Origin: Candidatus Poribacteria bacterium
GTDB taxonomy: Bacteria; Poribacteria; WGA-4E; WGA-3G
Assembly (NCBI GenBank): GCA_022822215.1
Contig: JAJECD010000194.1
Coordinates: 1-32,733 of the forward strand
Direction of reading: 5' to 3'
Length of the DNA: 32,733 bases
Shown here piece by piece: positions 1 to 9,051 of this stretch (the first letter of the stretch is position 1; every line of letters starts with the position of its first letter). The notes under the pieces are model-generated. The model was not told where the DNA came from. It searched no databases and saw only the letters and a program-made list of their open reading frames with translations. The position numbers were made by a program, and so were the translations under genes.

Positions 1-1190
1 TCACCTCTTACCTCTCGCTAACCCGTTCAGATTTCCTCTTTGATGTCAATTTCGGTCCTACGATCTCTCTGAAAATCGATGCCCCGACTTACACGCTTCG
101 CGAAGACCTTACATACGAATTAAATTCAAGGCACCGCCTCGAATCAGGATTAATCCTCGGAATTGAGCCAGGACAGGTCACCGGCACCTTCACCCGGATA
201 CCTGATGAGGGTGAGGTAGATTTTGATATCCGACTTGAAGAAAGGGTCCCTTTAGATGAATACGTGCGCGGACAACGCATTGAGGGCTACCTTCAAGATA
301 GATATGCACTCCTACCATTTTTATCGGTTGTGTTCGGGCTCCGCTTCGACTATTTCAACCGCATTGATGAACTCTCTATCCAACCACGCGGCAGCCTACT
401 CTTAGAAATCCCCAGCGGTTCCGAACTTCAATTTTCTTATGGACTCTACAACCAAACACCCCTGCCAGCACTCCTCTCTCCGAGTATAGGAAACCCAGCA
501 CTAAAGTCCAGTCAGGCGAGCCACTATATCCTCGAACTCAAACGGCAACTCTCACAAAATACAGAAATCAAAATGGCCGCTTATTACAAAGACTTGACGG
601 ATTTGGTAACCGTTGACGAAGAAGTCGCCTACCTGAATCAAGGGGAAGGCTACGCACAAGGGACCGAAATTTTCCTGCGACACCAGAGCGGCGATCGGTT
701 TTTCGGTTGGATCTCTTACGCGTATTCGCTCTCTGAACGCCGCGATCGCCCTGGTGAACCCTATCGTCCCTACTCGTTTGATCAGACACACGTGGCAACG
801 ATAGCCGCAAGTTACGACCTCACACCTACCTGGGAGTTCGGCGCGAAATGGCAGTACCGAACCGGGAACCCCTATACGCCTCGCTTAGGTACGACATTCG
901 GGGTTAATCCGAGAAACGGACAGCCTATCTTTATTCCAATTTACGCAGAAACCTACTCAGACCGGCTGCCACCCTACCATAGATTGGATCTACGCGTCAG
1001 TAAAACCTTCCAATTCGGGAACTGGAAACTCGGGACATTTCTCGAACTCTTGAACGCTTACAACCGCGCAAACCTGCTCGACTTCAATTATCCCGAAGAT
1101 TGTCTAACGCCAGAAGATTGCCGTGAAAGACGAAACGACATCAATCAATTACCCATCGTCCCTTATTTAGGAATTACAGCGGAATTCTAA
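1..1190 (+). CDS. TonB-dependent receptor, C-terminal beta-barrel part (5' truncated by window start)
   Basis: Frame 3 is open from the window edge (TSYLSLTRSDFLFDVNFGPTISLKIDAPTYTLREDLTYELNSRHRLESGL...) into the 264..1190 ORF, so the listed GTG at 264 is internal. Alternating barrel strands, terminal ITAEF ending in Phe, strong similarity to the C-terminus of the next ORF. Confidence 0.85.
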   Translation, partial: TSYLSLTRSDFLFDVNFGPTISLKIDAPTYTLREDLTYELNSRHRLESGLILGIEPGQVTGTFTRIPDEGEVDFDIRLEERVPLDEYVRGQRIEGYLQDRYALLPFLSVVFGLRFDYFNRIDELSIQPRGSLLLEIPSGSELQFSYGLYNQTPLPALLSPSIGNPALKSSQASHYILELKRQLSQNTEIKMAAYYKDLTDLVTVDEEVAYLNQGEGYAQGTEIFLRHQSGDRFFGWISYAYSLSERRDRPGEPYRPYSFDQTHVATIAASYDLTPTWEFGAKWQYRTGNPYTPRLGTTFGVNPRNGQPIFIPIYAETYSDRLPPYHRLDLRVSKTFQFGNWKLGTFLELLNAYNRANLLDFNYPEDCLTPEDCRERRNDINQLPIVPYLGITAEF

Positions 1191-1212
1191 CCATTTTTCA
1201 AGGCACAGGAAC

Positions 1213-3321
1213 GTGAGATATATATTAATTCTCTTGATGCTGATAGGTACATCGAATGCCTTCGCGCAAACCGATGCTAACACCGCTAAATCAGATTCAG
1301 CAAAGCGTGATGCATCAGATGGTGTTCCCACCTTAGACGTAATCCAGGTTGAAGATCAACAGTTAGAGAAGAAACCGCGTTACACCTTCAGTGGGAGGGC
1401 AATCCGGAGTGCGATGGGGAGCGGTGGAGATCCGATTCGCGTGCTAAGCAGCCTCCCAAGTGTCGGTCTCCTAAATGATTTCGTCGGAATCCTCTCTGTC
1501 CGCGGGGGCGGACCTGAAGACAATCTTTACTACTTCGATCGATTACCGTTGGGTTATCCATATCACCTCCAAGGGATCGTTTCAACGGTCAACGCTGAAG
1601 TGATTGAAAATATTGAGGTGTACCCCGGTGGATACGGCGTAGAATTCGGTTCCGACTCACAAGCCGTGATTGACATCCACTCCCGTACGAAAACCGATAC
1701 GCCTTTCGGCGGAACAGTCAATTTTAATCCAGTATATGGACAATTTTTCCTTGAAGGAAATGTAGGGCAACGCGGATATTGGTATGCCTTTGGACGACGG
1801 AGTTACATGGCGCCACTCTTTGAGCTGCTACCGCGTCTGCTGGACATCGAGAACGACGTAGTAACCGAGGTGCCGCGTTTCTGGAGTTATCAGGGAAAAG
1901 CAGTCTATCAATTAAACAGCACTCACAAGTTAGTTATCAACGCCATCGCGGCAGATGATTCCGCTAAATTCAATTTTACTTCGGATGAAGTGTCTGAAAG
2001 CGATCTGCCGGGTACGCTTAGTTCGGATAACCCGTTTGATTCACAGGGCATCCATTTTTACTCTGAGAGCGAGAATCAGTTCAGTTCTGTTGTATCGCTG
2101 ACGCGCTCGTTTTCGCGCACAGAACTTAGTTTTGGCGAAGGTTATTTCTATCGAAACACCGAAAGCGTCTATGCGCTACGGGGCGACCTTGAATATTGGG
2201 TTAAGTTTCCAAAAACGCTATTGGAGTCGGGTTTCGTCCTTTCGAGTCTCCCTTCAACATTGATTAGCAACGGGGCGCGTCCACCTGAAGAAGGGGATCC
2301 GGACTATAACTTCAGACTCAAACAAGATGGAGAGAAAATTTTTACCTCCACACCTACAATCTCGCACCGCCTTGAAGGATATTTACAAGCAACCCAGCAA
2401 CTGCCTTCGTTCCGTTATGCTGACCTCTACGCCACTGTCGGGATGCGGACGAGTTACCTCAATCTGATAGACACGTTTTCATTGCAGCCGCGCGGGCTCC
2501 TCGGTGTAACACTTGGACCGGGTTTCGCGAATATCGATGGACTTTCGCTTTTCCCAGTAGACCTACGCTTCATGTACGGCATTTACATCCAAAACCCACA
2601 ACCCTATCAAGTGTTGCTCGGGCAGGAGAACCCAGAAATCACTCCCAGTTTGGCAAAGCATTATGTTATAACCCTGCAAAAAGAACTCAGGCCCCAGAAA
2701 CCATTAGTTTCGCAGATGAGAGCTGGCATCACCGGTTATTACAAAGATCTTCGAGATATGATTACCTACAATGAATCCGAAAGCCGCTATCAGAATCAGC
2801 GCACTGGATACGTAAGAGGGATCGAGATTTCATTGGAACACGAAATCGGTGACACCTTTCGGAGTTGGCTCTCCTACGCCTATACTATCTCCAAACGTCA
2901 AGACGCCTCAAGGGACGAGGAACGCTTTTATATGTATAGCACGCCACACGTTTTGGGAATCGGTCTGAATTATCTATTAGGATCTTGGGAATTCGGTGCG
3001 AATTGGCAATATAAGAGTGGAGTTTTGTATTCACCACTGTTAGACAGAGAGCCGTATACCAACCCGTTTACTAAAAATGAAACATGGCTGCCGATTTACG
3101 GCGATCCAGAACGTACAGCAGCATACCATCGCTTGGATTTACGGTTCCACTTTACTATCTTTCAGATCGAGAATTGGAAAGGTGGATTTACCTTTGAACT
3201 ATGGAACGCTTATAACCGCACCAATCTCCTTCAAGTTCGCTATAACCCAAACTTTACAAAAGAGATTCCAATTGCCCAATTACCTATAGTCCCATTCTTC
3301 GCGGCAACCCTTGAATTCTGA
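1213..3321 (+). CDS. TonB-dependent receptor (plug + barrel), paralogue of upstream ORF
   Basis: N-terminal signal peptide (MRYILILLMLIGTSNAFAQ), plug-like segment (GGDPIRVLSSLPSV...LSVRGGGPEDNLYYFDRLPL...VEVYPGGYGVEFG-type), C-terminal Phe. Confidence 0.85.
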   Translation: MRYILILLMLIGTSNAFAQTDANTAKSDSAKRDASDGVPTLDVIQVEDQQLEKKPRYTFSGRAIRSAMGSGGDPIRVLSSLPSVGLLNDFVGILSVRGGGPEDNLYYFDRLPLGYPYHLQGIVSTVNAEVIENIEVYPGGYGVEFGSDSQAVIDIHSRTKTDTPFGGTVNFNPVYGQFFLEGNVGQRGYWYAFGRRSYMAPLFELLPRLLDIENDVVTEVPRFWSYQGKAVYQLNSTHKLVINAIAADDSAKFNFTSDEVSESDLPGTLSSDNPFDSQGIHFYSESENQFSSVVSLTRSFSRTELSFGEGYFYRNTESVYALRGDLEYWVKFPKTLLESGFVLSSLPSTLISNGARPPEEGDPDYNFRLKQDGEKIFTSTPTISHRLEGYLQATQQLPSFRYADLYATVGMRTSYLNLIDTFSLQPRGLLGVTLGPGFANIDGLSLFPVDLRFMYGIYIQNPQPYQVLLGQENPEITPSLAKHYVITLQKELRPQKPLVSQMRAGITGYYKDLRDMITYNESESRYQNQRTGYVRGIEISLEHEIGDTFRSWLSYAYTISKRQDASRDEERFYMYSTPHVLGIGLNYLLGSWEFGANWQYKSGVLYSPLLDREPYTNPFTKNETWLPIYGDPERTAAYHRLDLRFHFTIFQIENWKGGFTFELWNAYNRTNLLQVRYNPNFTKEIPIAQLPIVPFFAATLEF

Positions 3322-3420
3322 CAAACCTGCCCAAAATTAAAATTTATATAGTCCACTTTGCCTCCTTTTTCGTCTTTATAATAATTAATCAGATCCTATT
3401 TTCATAAGGAGGCAACGTTT

Positions 3421-5676
3421 GTGAGCAAGTATCTATCTTCTTTACGACAATTCCAGAGACTTACAATTTTTTTGATTGCTGTTACGCTATTGAAGGGGGG
3501 TGTTAGCGCACACGCTGAACTGGACGACAAGCAGATTAAAGCATACCGTACCTACCAAAGTATTGAGATTGATGGCGATTTAACGGAGGAGGATTGGCAG
3601 CACGCAGAGGCCATGGACCGATTTATCCAAGTCGAGCCTTATGAAGGCGAAGACCTTTCTGAACCCATGGAACTCCGTATTCTTTACGATGATGAGAACA
3701 TCTATTTCGGTTTCACCTGTTACGATTCGGAGATGTCCAAACTCATTGCGAACGAAATGCGTCGCGATTCACGCGACCTACACGAAAACGATAATGTTTT
3801 CGTGCTATTAGACACATACAACGACAAAAGAAGCGGCTTCTTTTTTCGGATGAACGCTCTCGGTGCAGTACAGGACAGAGCCATCACGAACAGCGGTGAT
3901 ACATTTAACTCGAATTGGGACGCTGTCGTCGCATGCAAGTCAAAAATCAACGATTCTTACTGGACGGCGGAACTCAGCGTTCCCTTCAGTCAACTCCGCT
4001 TTGAAAAGAACGATCCCATGACATGGGGCATCAATGCTGGACGCGGAATCGCACGTTCACGAGAAGAAGCAATCTGGAACCCCGTTCCCTCCTCTTACGG
4101 CGGTAGAGCCAAATACCGAACAGCACACGTCGGAAGCCTCGTCGGGTTGGAAGGGATCGCCCCTTCTCGAAACTTAGAAGTTCTCCCTTATATTCTGCCG
4201 GGCATTGCCCAAGTCAGTAACGACGACGCACAACTCGAAACAACACGTGAATTTAAACTCGGCTTCGACGCAAAATACGGTATCACTTCAAATCTCACCG
4301 CCGATGTTACCTATAACACAGATTTCGCACAAGTTGAAGCGGATGATGAACAGGTAAATTTAACCCGATTTAGCCTCTTCTTCCCCGAAAAACGACCGTT
4401 CTTCTTGGAAGGGGCAGGACTTTTCGATTTCGGGGTCCCGCGGACGAGCTTTCGCCGCCCACCACCGATGCTCCTTTTCTATAGCCGCCGTATCGGACTC
4501 GCTGAAGGAAACGCTGTTCCTATCATTTTCGGTGGTAAAACAACCGGTAAGATCGGATCCTACGGGGTCGGGCTGCTCAATGTCCTTACCGATGAATTTT
4601 ACGATGACGCTACCGATGATGACCCTGTCAACGTTCCACGGACGAATTTTTCTGTGCTTCGGCTGACGAAGGACATCGCCTCGGGCTCCCGTGTGGGTAT
4701 GATGGCAGTCAATAAAGATGAATTCGGAAATTATAACCGCGCCGGCGGTCTTGACTTCGAATATCGACCCAGCGATCGTTTAAATGTTCGCGGCATGTGG
4801 TCCCGGACTTTTGAACCTGGTATATCCGGAGAAAACAACGCATGGTACATGGGTTCCCAATGGCAAAATAATAACTTCCGCGTAGAAGGTTCATATACTG
4901 ATATTGATGACGATTTCAACCCTGCCGTCGGATACGTCCGGCGTACCGGTATCCGCCATTTCCGAAGCGAGATGCGCTGGACACCGAGACCTCAAAAATT
5001 TGGGGTCAGACAGGTCTGGACGGGCCCAGAGATGAACTACCTTTTGGATCACGACAACGAAGTCATAGAATGGGACATCTCCTATCTCAATTGGTTTGAG
5101 TTCAACACCGGGGACTATATCATGTTCAGGGGGAGGCGTAACTTTGAGCGATTGGACGAGATTTTCGATTTTCGAGACGGTGTAGAAATTCCGATAGGTG
5201 GCTACTATGCTAATACCTACGGTGTCCGTCTCTCCAGTAATGATAGCCGCGCAGTTGGTGGGACACTTGATGTCGGCATTGAGGATTTCTACAACGGGGA
5301 AGTCCGCAGAGCCTCTGTAGAAACCGTCCTTAAACCGAATGGAAATATCGCTATAAGAGCAGAATACCAATTTAATCAGATCGTTGACCTCCCAGCAACT
5401 TACTTTACTGACGAAAACCCGCGCCCTGTTTATGTCAATCTTTTCCGCAGTAGAATCGACTACTCCTTTTCTACGGAACTCTTCGCGAAAGTCTTTGCAC
5501 AGTGGAATACGGACGCGGACGTTGTCTCTATGAACTTCCTCATTAATTACATCTATCGTCCAGGCAGCGATTTCTATTTCGTTTTCAATCAGACTTACGA
5601 TACCGATGGTGCAACAAAATCCACCCTGTTGGATTCGACCGTTGTGGCAAAGATGACCTATTGGTGGAACCCATAG
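3421..5676 (+). CDS. CBM9-like N-terminal domain / DUF5916 outer-membrane barrel protein
   Basis: GTG start after AAGGAGG; signal peptide; IEIDGDLTEEDWQHAEAMDRFIQVEP...LRILYDDENIYFGFTCYDSE is typical of CBM9-like DUF5916 proteins; FFPEKRPFFLEGAGLFDFG motif; barrel-like C-terminus. Confidence 0.85.
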   Translation: MSKYLSSLRQFQRLTIFLIAVTLLKGGVSAHAELDDKQIKAYRTYQSIEIDGDLTEEDWQHAEAMDRFIQVEPYEGEDLSEPMELRILYDDENIYFGFTCYDSEMSKLIANEMRRDSRDLHENDNVFVLLDTYNDKRSGFFFRMNALGAVQDRAITNSGDTFNSNWDAVVACKSKINDSYWTAELSVPFSQLRFEKNDPMTWGINAGRGIARSREEAIWNPVPSSYGGRAKYRTAHVGSLVGLEGIAPSRNLEVLPYILPGIAQVSNDDAQLETTREFKLGFDAKYGITSNLTADVTYNTDFAQVEADDEQVNLTRFSLFFPEKRPFFLEGAGLFDFGVPRTSFRRPPPMLLFYSRRIGLAEGNAVPIIFGGKTTGKIGSYGVGLLNVLTDEFYDDATDDDPVNVPRTNFSVLRLTKDIASGSRVGMMAVNKDEFGNYNRAGGLDFEYRPSDRLNVRGMWSRTFEPGISGENNAWYMGSQWQNNNFRVEGSYTDIDDDFNPAVGYVRRTGIRHFRSEMRWTPRPQKFGVRQVWTGPEMNYLLDHDNEVIEWDISYLNWFEFNTGDYIMFRGRRNFERLDEIFDFRDGVEIPIGGYYANTYGVRLSSNDSRAVGGTLDVGIEDFYNGEVRRASVETVLKPNGNIAIRAEYQFNQIVDLPATYFTDENPRPVYVNLFRSRIDYSFSTELFAKVFAQWNTDADVVSMNFLINYIYRPGSDFYFVFNQTYDTDGATKSTLLDSTVVAKMTYWWNP

Positions 5677-5710
5677 CGCGAGCAACGAAATTTGTCGGAT
5701 TCTAAAAAAA

Positions 5711-5739
5711 TTGACAGAAAAAAAGAAATATGGTACAAT
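5711..5739 (+). promoter_or_regulatory. sigma70-like promoter TTGACA-N17-TACAAT
   Basis: Perfect -35 at 5711-5716, -10 TACAAT at 5734-5739, 17-nt spacer; about 210 nt upstream of the TonB start. Confidence 0.75.
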
Positions 5740-5746
5740 TAAAGTG

Positions 5747-5781
5747 CCTCTATACACAAATTGTGCCATATTCTATAGAGG
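5747..5781 (+). promoter_or_regulatory. leader stem-loop CCTCTATA...TATAGAGG enclosing CACAAATTGTG palindrome
   Basis: Perfect 8-bp inverted repeat (5747-5754 / 5774-5781) just downstream of the predicted promoter. Confidence 0.5.
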
Positions 5782-5948
5782 TTATTAAACCTTCTCTTAG
5801 CATTTGATGTCAAAAATAGGTACTTGCGAATCGTAATTGGTTTTCGTTTTTTGAGGCACTCGTTTTCGTTAAACCTCTTAGGATCAGGTTCATATAGACA
5901 GATTCCGAATCGAAATCATAGGTTCTTCTTTTTATAGGAGGAAGACAG

Positions 5949-6902
5949 ATGAGTAGCAGAACTTCCGGTATGCTTACTGAAATGCGGCAACGTCGGGCAG
6001 AGCGCAAAAAACCGAAGCGGTTTGTTGCCCTGAAGAAGGTTTCGCTGGATGCCAGTCAACAACAAAGTATTTCCACTGCGAAAGCAAACGTAGTGAAACA
6101 TCCGATCACGCAAAAACACGTCGGACGGAGTTCCACGGCGTTTTCAGTAGCGATTGCCTTCCACGCAATTATTGGGTTTATTATTAGTGCTTTCTTTATT
6201 GTCGAACAGATTGAGATGAATCAAGAGACATTTGATATCAGCATCGTCACAGAAGAGCCAAAAACTAAGCGTCGCCTCCGCCGGAGAGAGACACCAAAGT
6301 TTGAAACAAAACCAGATCAGCAGAAAGTTGTTATTCAGCGTCCCCTAACGACCGCCACCTCACAACTGCCCTCAAATGATGGGTTCGTTATCCCTGATGG
6401 TGCAGAAGCAACCGTTGACCTTTCAACACCCAGCGCAGACGAAGGTCCGAACCTCATAGAAGTTGACCGGGGTTTTGTCCAACCGACACGTTCATTGGAA
6501 CCCGAGACAAAGGCACCCGGCTTTGAGATACAGCGTGAAGCACCATCACTGATTAACAAACTCGACCCTGGCGCTGCGTTGGAAGCGGGTCCCGGATTGG
6601 GGAGTGTTGACTTCGAGCCTGAACCTGGGGTCATTGAGCCGAAGATTAAGTTTCTCGCAGAAAAGAAGTATCCAGATGCGGCAAAGAGAGCGGCGAAAGA
6701 AGGTAAGGTTATTCTGAAAGTGACTATCGATGAAAATGGTATCCCACGAGACATTGTAGCACTGACAAGCCTCGGGTATGGACTTGAGGAAGCAGCGATT
6801 GAGATGCTGAAGAAGAGCACCTTCCGTCCCGCTACAAAAGCTGGAGAACCTATCAGTCTGGAGGTCGAAATACCTGTTGATTTCAAGCTTAAGGAAAACT
6901 AA
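5949..6902 (+). CDS. tonB: TonB family energy transducer
   Basis: Single N-terminal TM (VAIAFHAIIGFIISAFFIV), Pro-rich middle, TonB C-terminal domain (KKYPDAAKRAAKEGKVILKVTIDENGIPRDIVALTSLGYGLEEAAIEMLKKSTFRPA); SD AGGAGG. Confidence 0.85.
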   Translation: MSSRTSGMLTEMRQRRAERKKPKRFVALKKVSLDASQQQSISTAKANVVKHPITQKHVGRSSTAFSVAIAFHAIIGFIISAFFIVEQIEMNQETFDISIVTEEPKTKRRLRRRETPKFETKPDQQKVVIQRPLTTATSQLPSNDGFVIPDGAEATVDLSTPSADEGPNLIEVDRGFVQPTRSLEPETKAPGFEIQREAPSLINKLDPGAALEAGPGLGSVDFEPEPGVIEPKIKFLAEKKYPDAAKRAAKEGKVILKVTIDENGIPRDIVALTSLGYGLEEAAIEMLKKSTFRPATKAGEPISLEVEIPVDFKLKEN

Positions 6903-6915
6903 AAGAATCCAGAAT

Positions 6916-7677
6916 TTAACCTATTTTCAGTAAGCCTTTTGCTGCGAAATTCCGCACTAAATTGACAACAGATTGACGGGCTGTCCCGGCGATTTGGGTC
7001 TGTTCAAATGTCAGTTCTCCGATTTCCGCTTCCAGGGCTTCTGCTTCCGAGGCAGACATGTTTTCAAAGAAACGATCGTAGACCGTCGCTGGCGCGTTGT
7101 GCAGCGCAACCGCTAAGGTCTGTTTGTCGAGTACTTTTAGAACGGTCTGAATCGCCTCGCTCTCCAACTTATCTAAATCCCCAAAGGTAAAGAGTTGTTC
7201 AGAGACGCTATTTACCATATTGGGGTTTTTTTCTCCCAAAGCCTCCAACAATTGATTCTGTGCCGCTACATCCATGTAGGATAATAGTTTGGCAAGATTT
7301 GCTGTGCCTTCCCCTAAGAAAGTCGTTTGTTGGAGTGTCTCCTTAATTTTAGCGATATGTTCATGCCAGATTTGAGCCGCACGCTCAGCATCAACAACCT
7401 CTGTGGCAGTTACGCTTTCAGCAATACTCACCTGCCTGTCGAAGGGTAACTGTGCGAAAAGTCTGCTGGCATGTGCAGTGAGAGCATCGCCGATGAGGGC
7501 ACTCTCCAAATGCGCACACATTACAAAAAACACGGCGGCATCATCGTCCGCTACATTTTGGAACGCTCTCAAAACAACCTGTGGATGTGTCTCATCAAGC
7601 AAAACCACCAATTCCTTGAGCGCAGCTTCATCTAAAACGGGGGTTATCGTCTGTGCGTCTATATTAGGAAGTGACAC
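6916..7677 (-). CDS. orphan FliG-like protein (FliG middle + C-terminal domains)
   Basis: The listed ORF 6916..7983 overlaps purM; the plausible start is GTG at 7677 (VSLPNIDAQTITPVLDEAALKELV...), ~253 aa. EHPQ-like motif (ETHPQVVLRAF), GEGTANLAKLLSYMD, LEALGEKNPNMVNSVSEQLFTFGDLDKLESEAIQTVLKVLDKQTLAVALHNAPATVYDRFFENMS, then a FliG-C-like tail. Confidence 0.75.
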   Translation of the reverse strand: MSLPNIDAQTITPVLDEAALKELVVLLDETHPQVVLRAFQNVADDDAAVFFVMCAHLESALIGDALTAHASRLFAQLPFDRQVSIAESVTATEVVDAERAAQIWHEHIAKIKETLQQTTFLGEGTANLAKLLSYMDVAAQNQLLEALGEKNPNMVNSVSEQLFTFGDLDKLESEAIQTVLKVLDKQTLAVALHNAPATVYDRFFENMSASEAEALEAEIGELTFEQTQIAGTARQSVVNLVRNFAAKGLLKIG

Positions 7678-8704
7678 CTCGCACCCCCTTTTCGCCCGCG
7701 ACCACTTCACCAATAAGGTAGGTGGACTCCCCAGAGGCGTTAAGAGACGATAGCGCAATATCAACATCATCTGGCGAAAGGACAACGACCATCCCCACTC
7801 CCATATTGAAAACCCTGTACATCTCTTCGTCCTCAACGTCCCCTTTCGCCTGTAAAAACGGAAAAATAGCCGGAATCTCCCAAGTCCCTTTTTGGATATC
7901 GGCGATACACCCATCGGGTAGGATCCGGAGTACATTCGCAGGAAGCCCACCGCCAGTGATATGCGCAAGTCCTTTAATCTCACATACCTCGCGGAGTGCC
8001 AATACAGATTTCACATAACTCTTGTGGGCGGCGAGGAGGGTCTCCCCAACTGTTTCTGAGAGTTCTGGAAGGTAGGTGTCAACGTCGTAGTCGCACCGCT
8101 CAAAGAGAATACGACGGACCAATGAAAAACCGTTGGTATGCAAACCTGCCGAACCCAACCCAATGAGTTTATCTCCAGGTACGATTCTACTCCCAGTAAT
8201 TACGCCTTTTCTTTCTACAACACCGACGATCGTGCCGACCAAATCGTATTCACCCACAGCGTAGAAATCTCGGAGTTCCGCGATTTCACCACCGATTAAC
8301 GCGCAGCCAATCTCTCGGCAACCCGATGCCAAGCCCTCAATAACCTGCTCAATAACCGATGGCACCACTTTATTAATGCCGATATAATCGAGAAAGAAGA
8401 GCGGCTCAGCACCCTGCACAACGATGTCATTCCCACAATGCGCGACAATATCAAAACCGACGGTATCGTGGCGTGCGGCTTTAAATGCAACTTTCAGTTT
8501 TGTGCCGACACTGTCTGTACTCGAGACGAGAACAGGTTCGTTGTAGGACTTGAGCGCGAATAGGCCGCCAAAACTTCCAACATCACTGAGTACTTCGGGA
8601 CGATAGGTCGTCTGAACCAGTCCTTTGAGGCGTTTTATCGCCTCGGCTTCGGCTGCAAACGAGACACCCGCATCGGCGTACGTCAACGACTTTTTATTTG
8701 CCAT
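7664..8704 (-). CDS. purM: phosphoribosylformylglycinamidine cyclo-ligase
   Basis: MANKKSLTYADAGVSFAAEAEAIKRLKGL...FGGLFAL...STDSVGTKLKVAF...GGEIAELRDFY...ITGGGLPANVLRILP; classic PurM/AIR synthetase signatures. Confidence 0.97.
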   Translation of the reverse strand: MANKKSLTYADAGVSFAAEAEAIKRLKGLVQTTYRPEVLSDVGSFGGLFALKSYNEPVLVSSTDSVGTKLKVAFKAARHDTVGFDIVAHCGNDIVVQGAEPLFFLDYIGINKVVPSVIEQVIEGLASGCREIGCALIGGEIAELRDFYAVGEYDLVGTIVGVVERKGVITGSRIVPGDKLIGLGSAGLHTNGFSLVRRILFERCDYDVDTYLPELSETVGETLLAAHKSYVKSVLALREVCEIKGLAHITGGGLPANVLRILPDGCIADIQKGTWEIPAIFPFLQAKGDVEDEEMYRVFNMGVGMVVVLSPDDVDIALSSLNASGESTYLIGEVVAGEKGVRGVTS

Positions 8705-8999
8705 CTGATTTCTCTTGTTCCTTCATTAATTGTTTACGCAGTGGAGAAACGCTCTCCCGCGGTCTTAAGAGGCTAATGACCAACACAATTCCGCTAATAA
8801 CCAAGGCAATGAGAACACCCATATCCTCAGCCTCACCCGGTGTCATACTCGGTCGTAATTTCCCAATCACAGACGGGAGAACTCTGCTCAGAACCATACC
8901 GAGGATCGCACACCCGAGCAAAGAGATGAGCGTATGCCGCCCTTGCGCCGTCCCTATCGGATTCGGTCTTTTCTGTTTACCACGTTGTCTATACTGCAT
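8694..8999 (-). CDS. small membrane protein of unknown function (listed ORF extends to 9032)
   Basis: Two hydrophobic segments (LISLLGCAILGMVLSRVLPSVIG, GVLIALVISGIVLVISLL); 3' end overlaps purM start by 11 bp; likely start Met at 8999. Confidence 0.6.
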   Translation of the reverse strand: MQYRQRGKQKRPNPIGTAQGRHTLISLLGCAILGMVLSRVLPSVIGKLRPSMTPGEAEDMGVLIALVISGIVLVISLLRPRESVSPLRKQLMKEQEKSDGK

Positions 9000-9051
9000 A
9001 AAAATCTTCCTTGTAGCGCAAGGCGCGTTCAACGCATATCAAGACGCCGGG

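Noticed and set aside
4891-5769. 292-aa minus-strand ORF
   Set aside because: Fully antisense to the well-supported DUF5916 gene; no family motifs; looks like a shadow ORF.
6335-6886. 183-aa minus-strand ORF
   Set aside because: Antisense to TonB, Ser/Pro-rich composition expected from reverse complement of the Pro/Glu-rich region.
7678-7983. N-terminal extension of the FliG-like ORF
   Set aside because: Lies inside purM in another frame; sequence is Arg/Phe-rich and unlike FliG. The GTG at 7677 is the better start.
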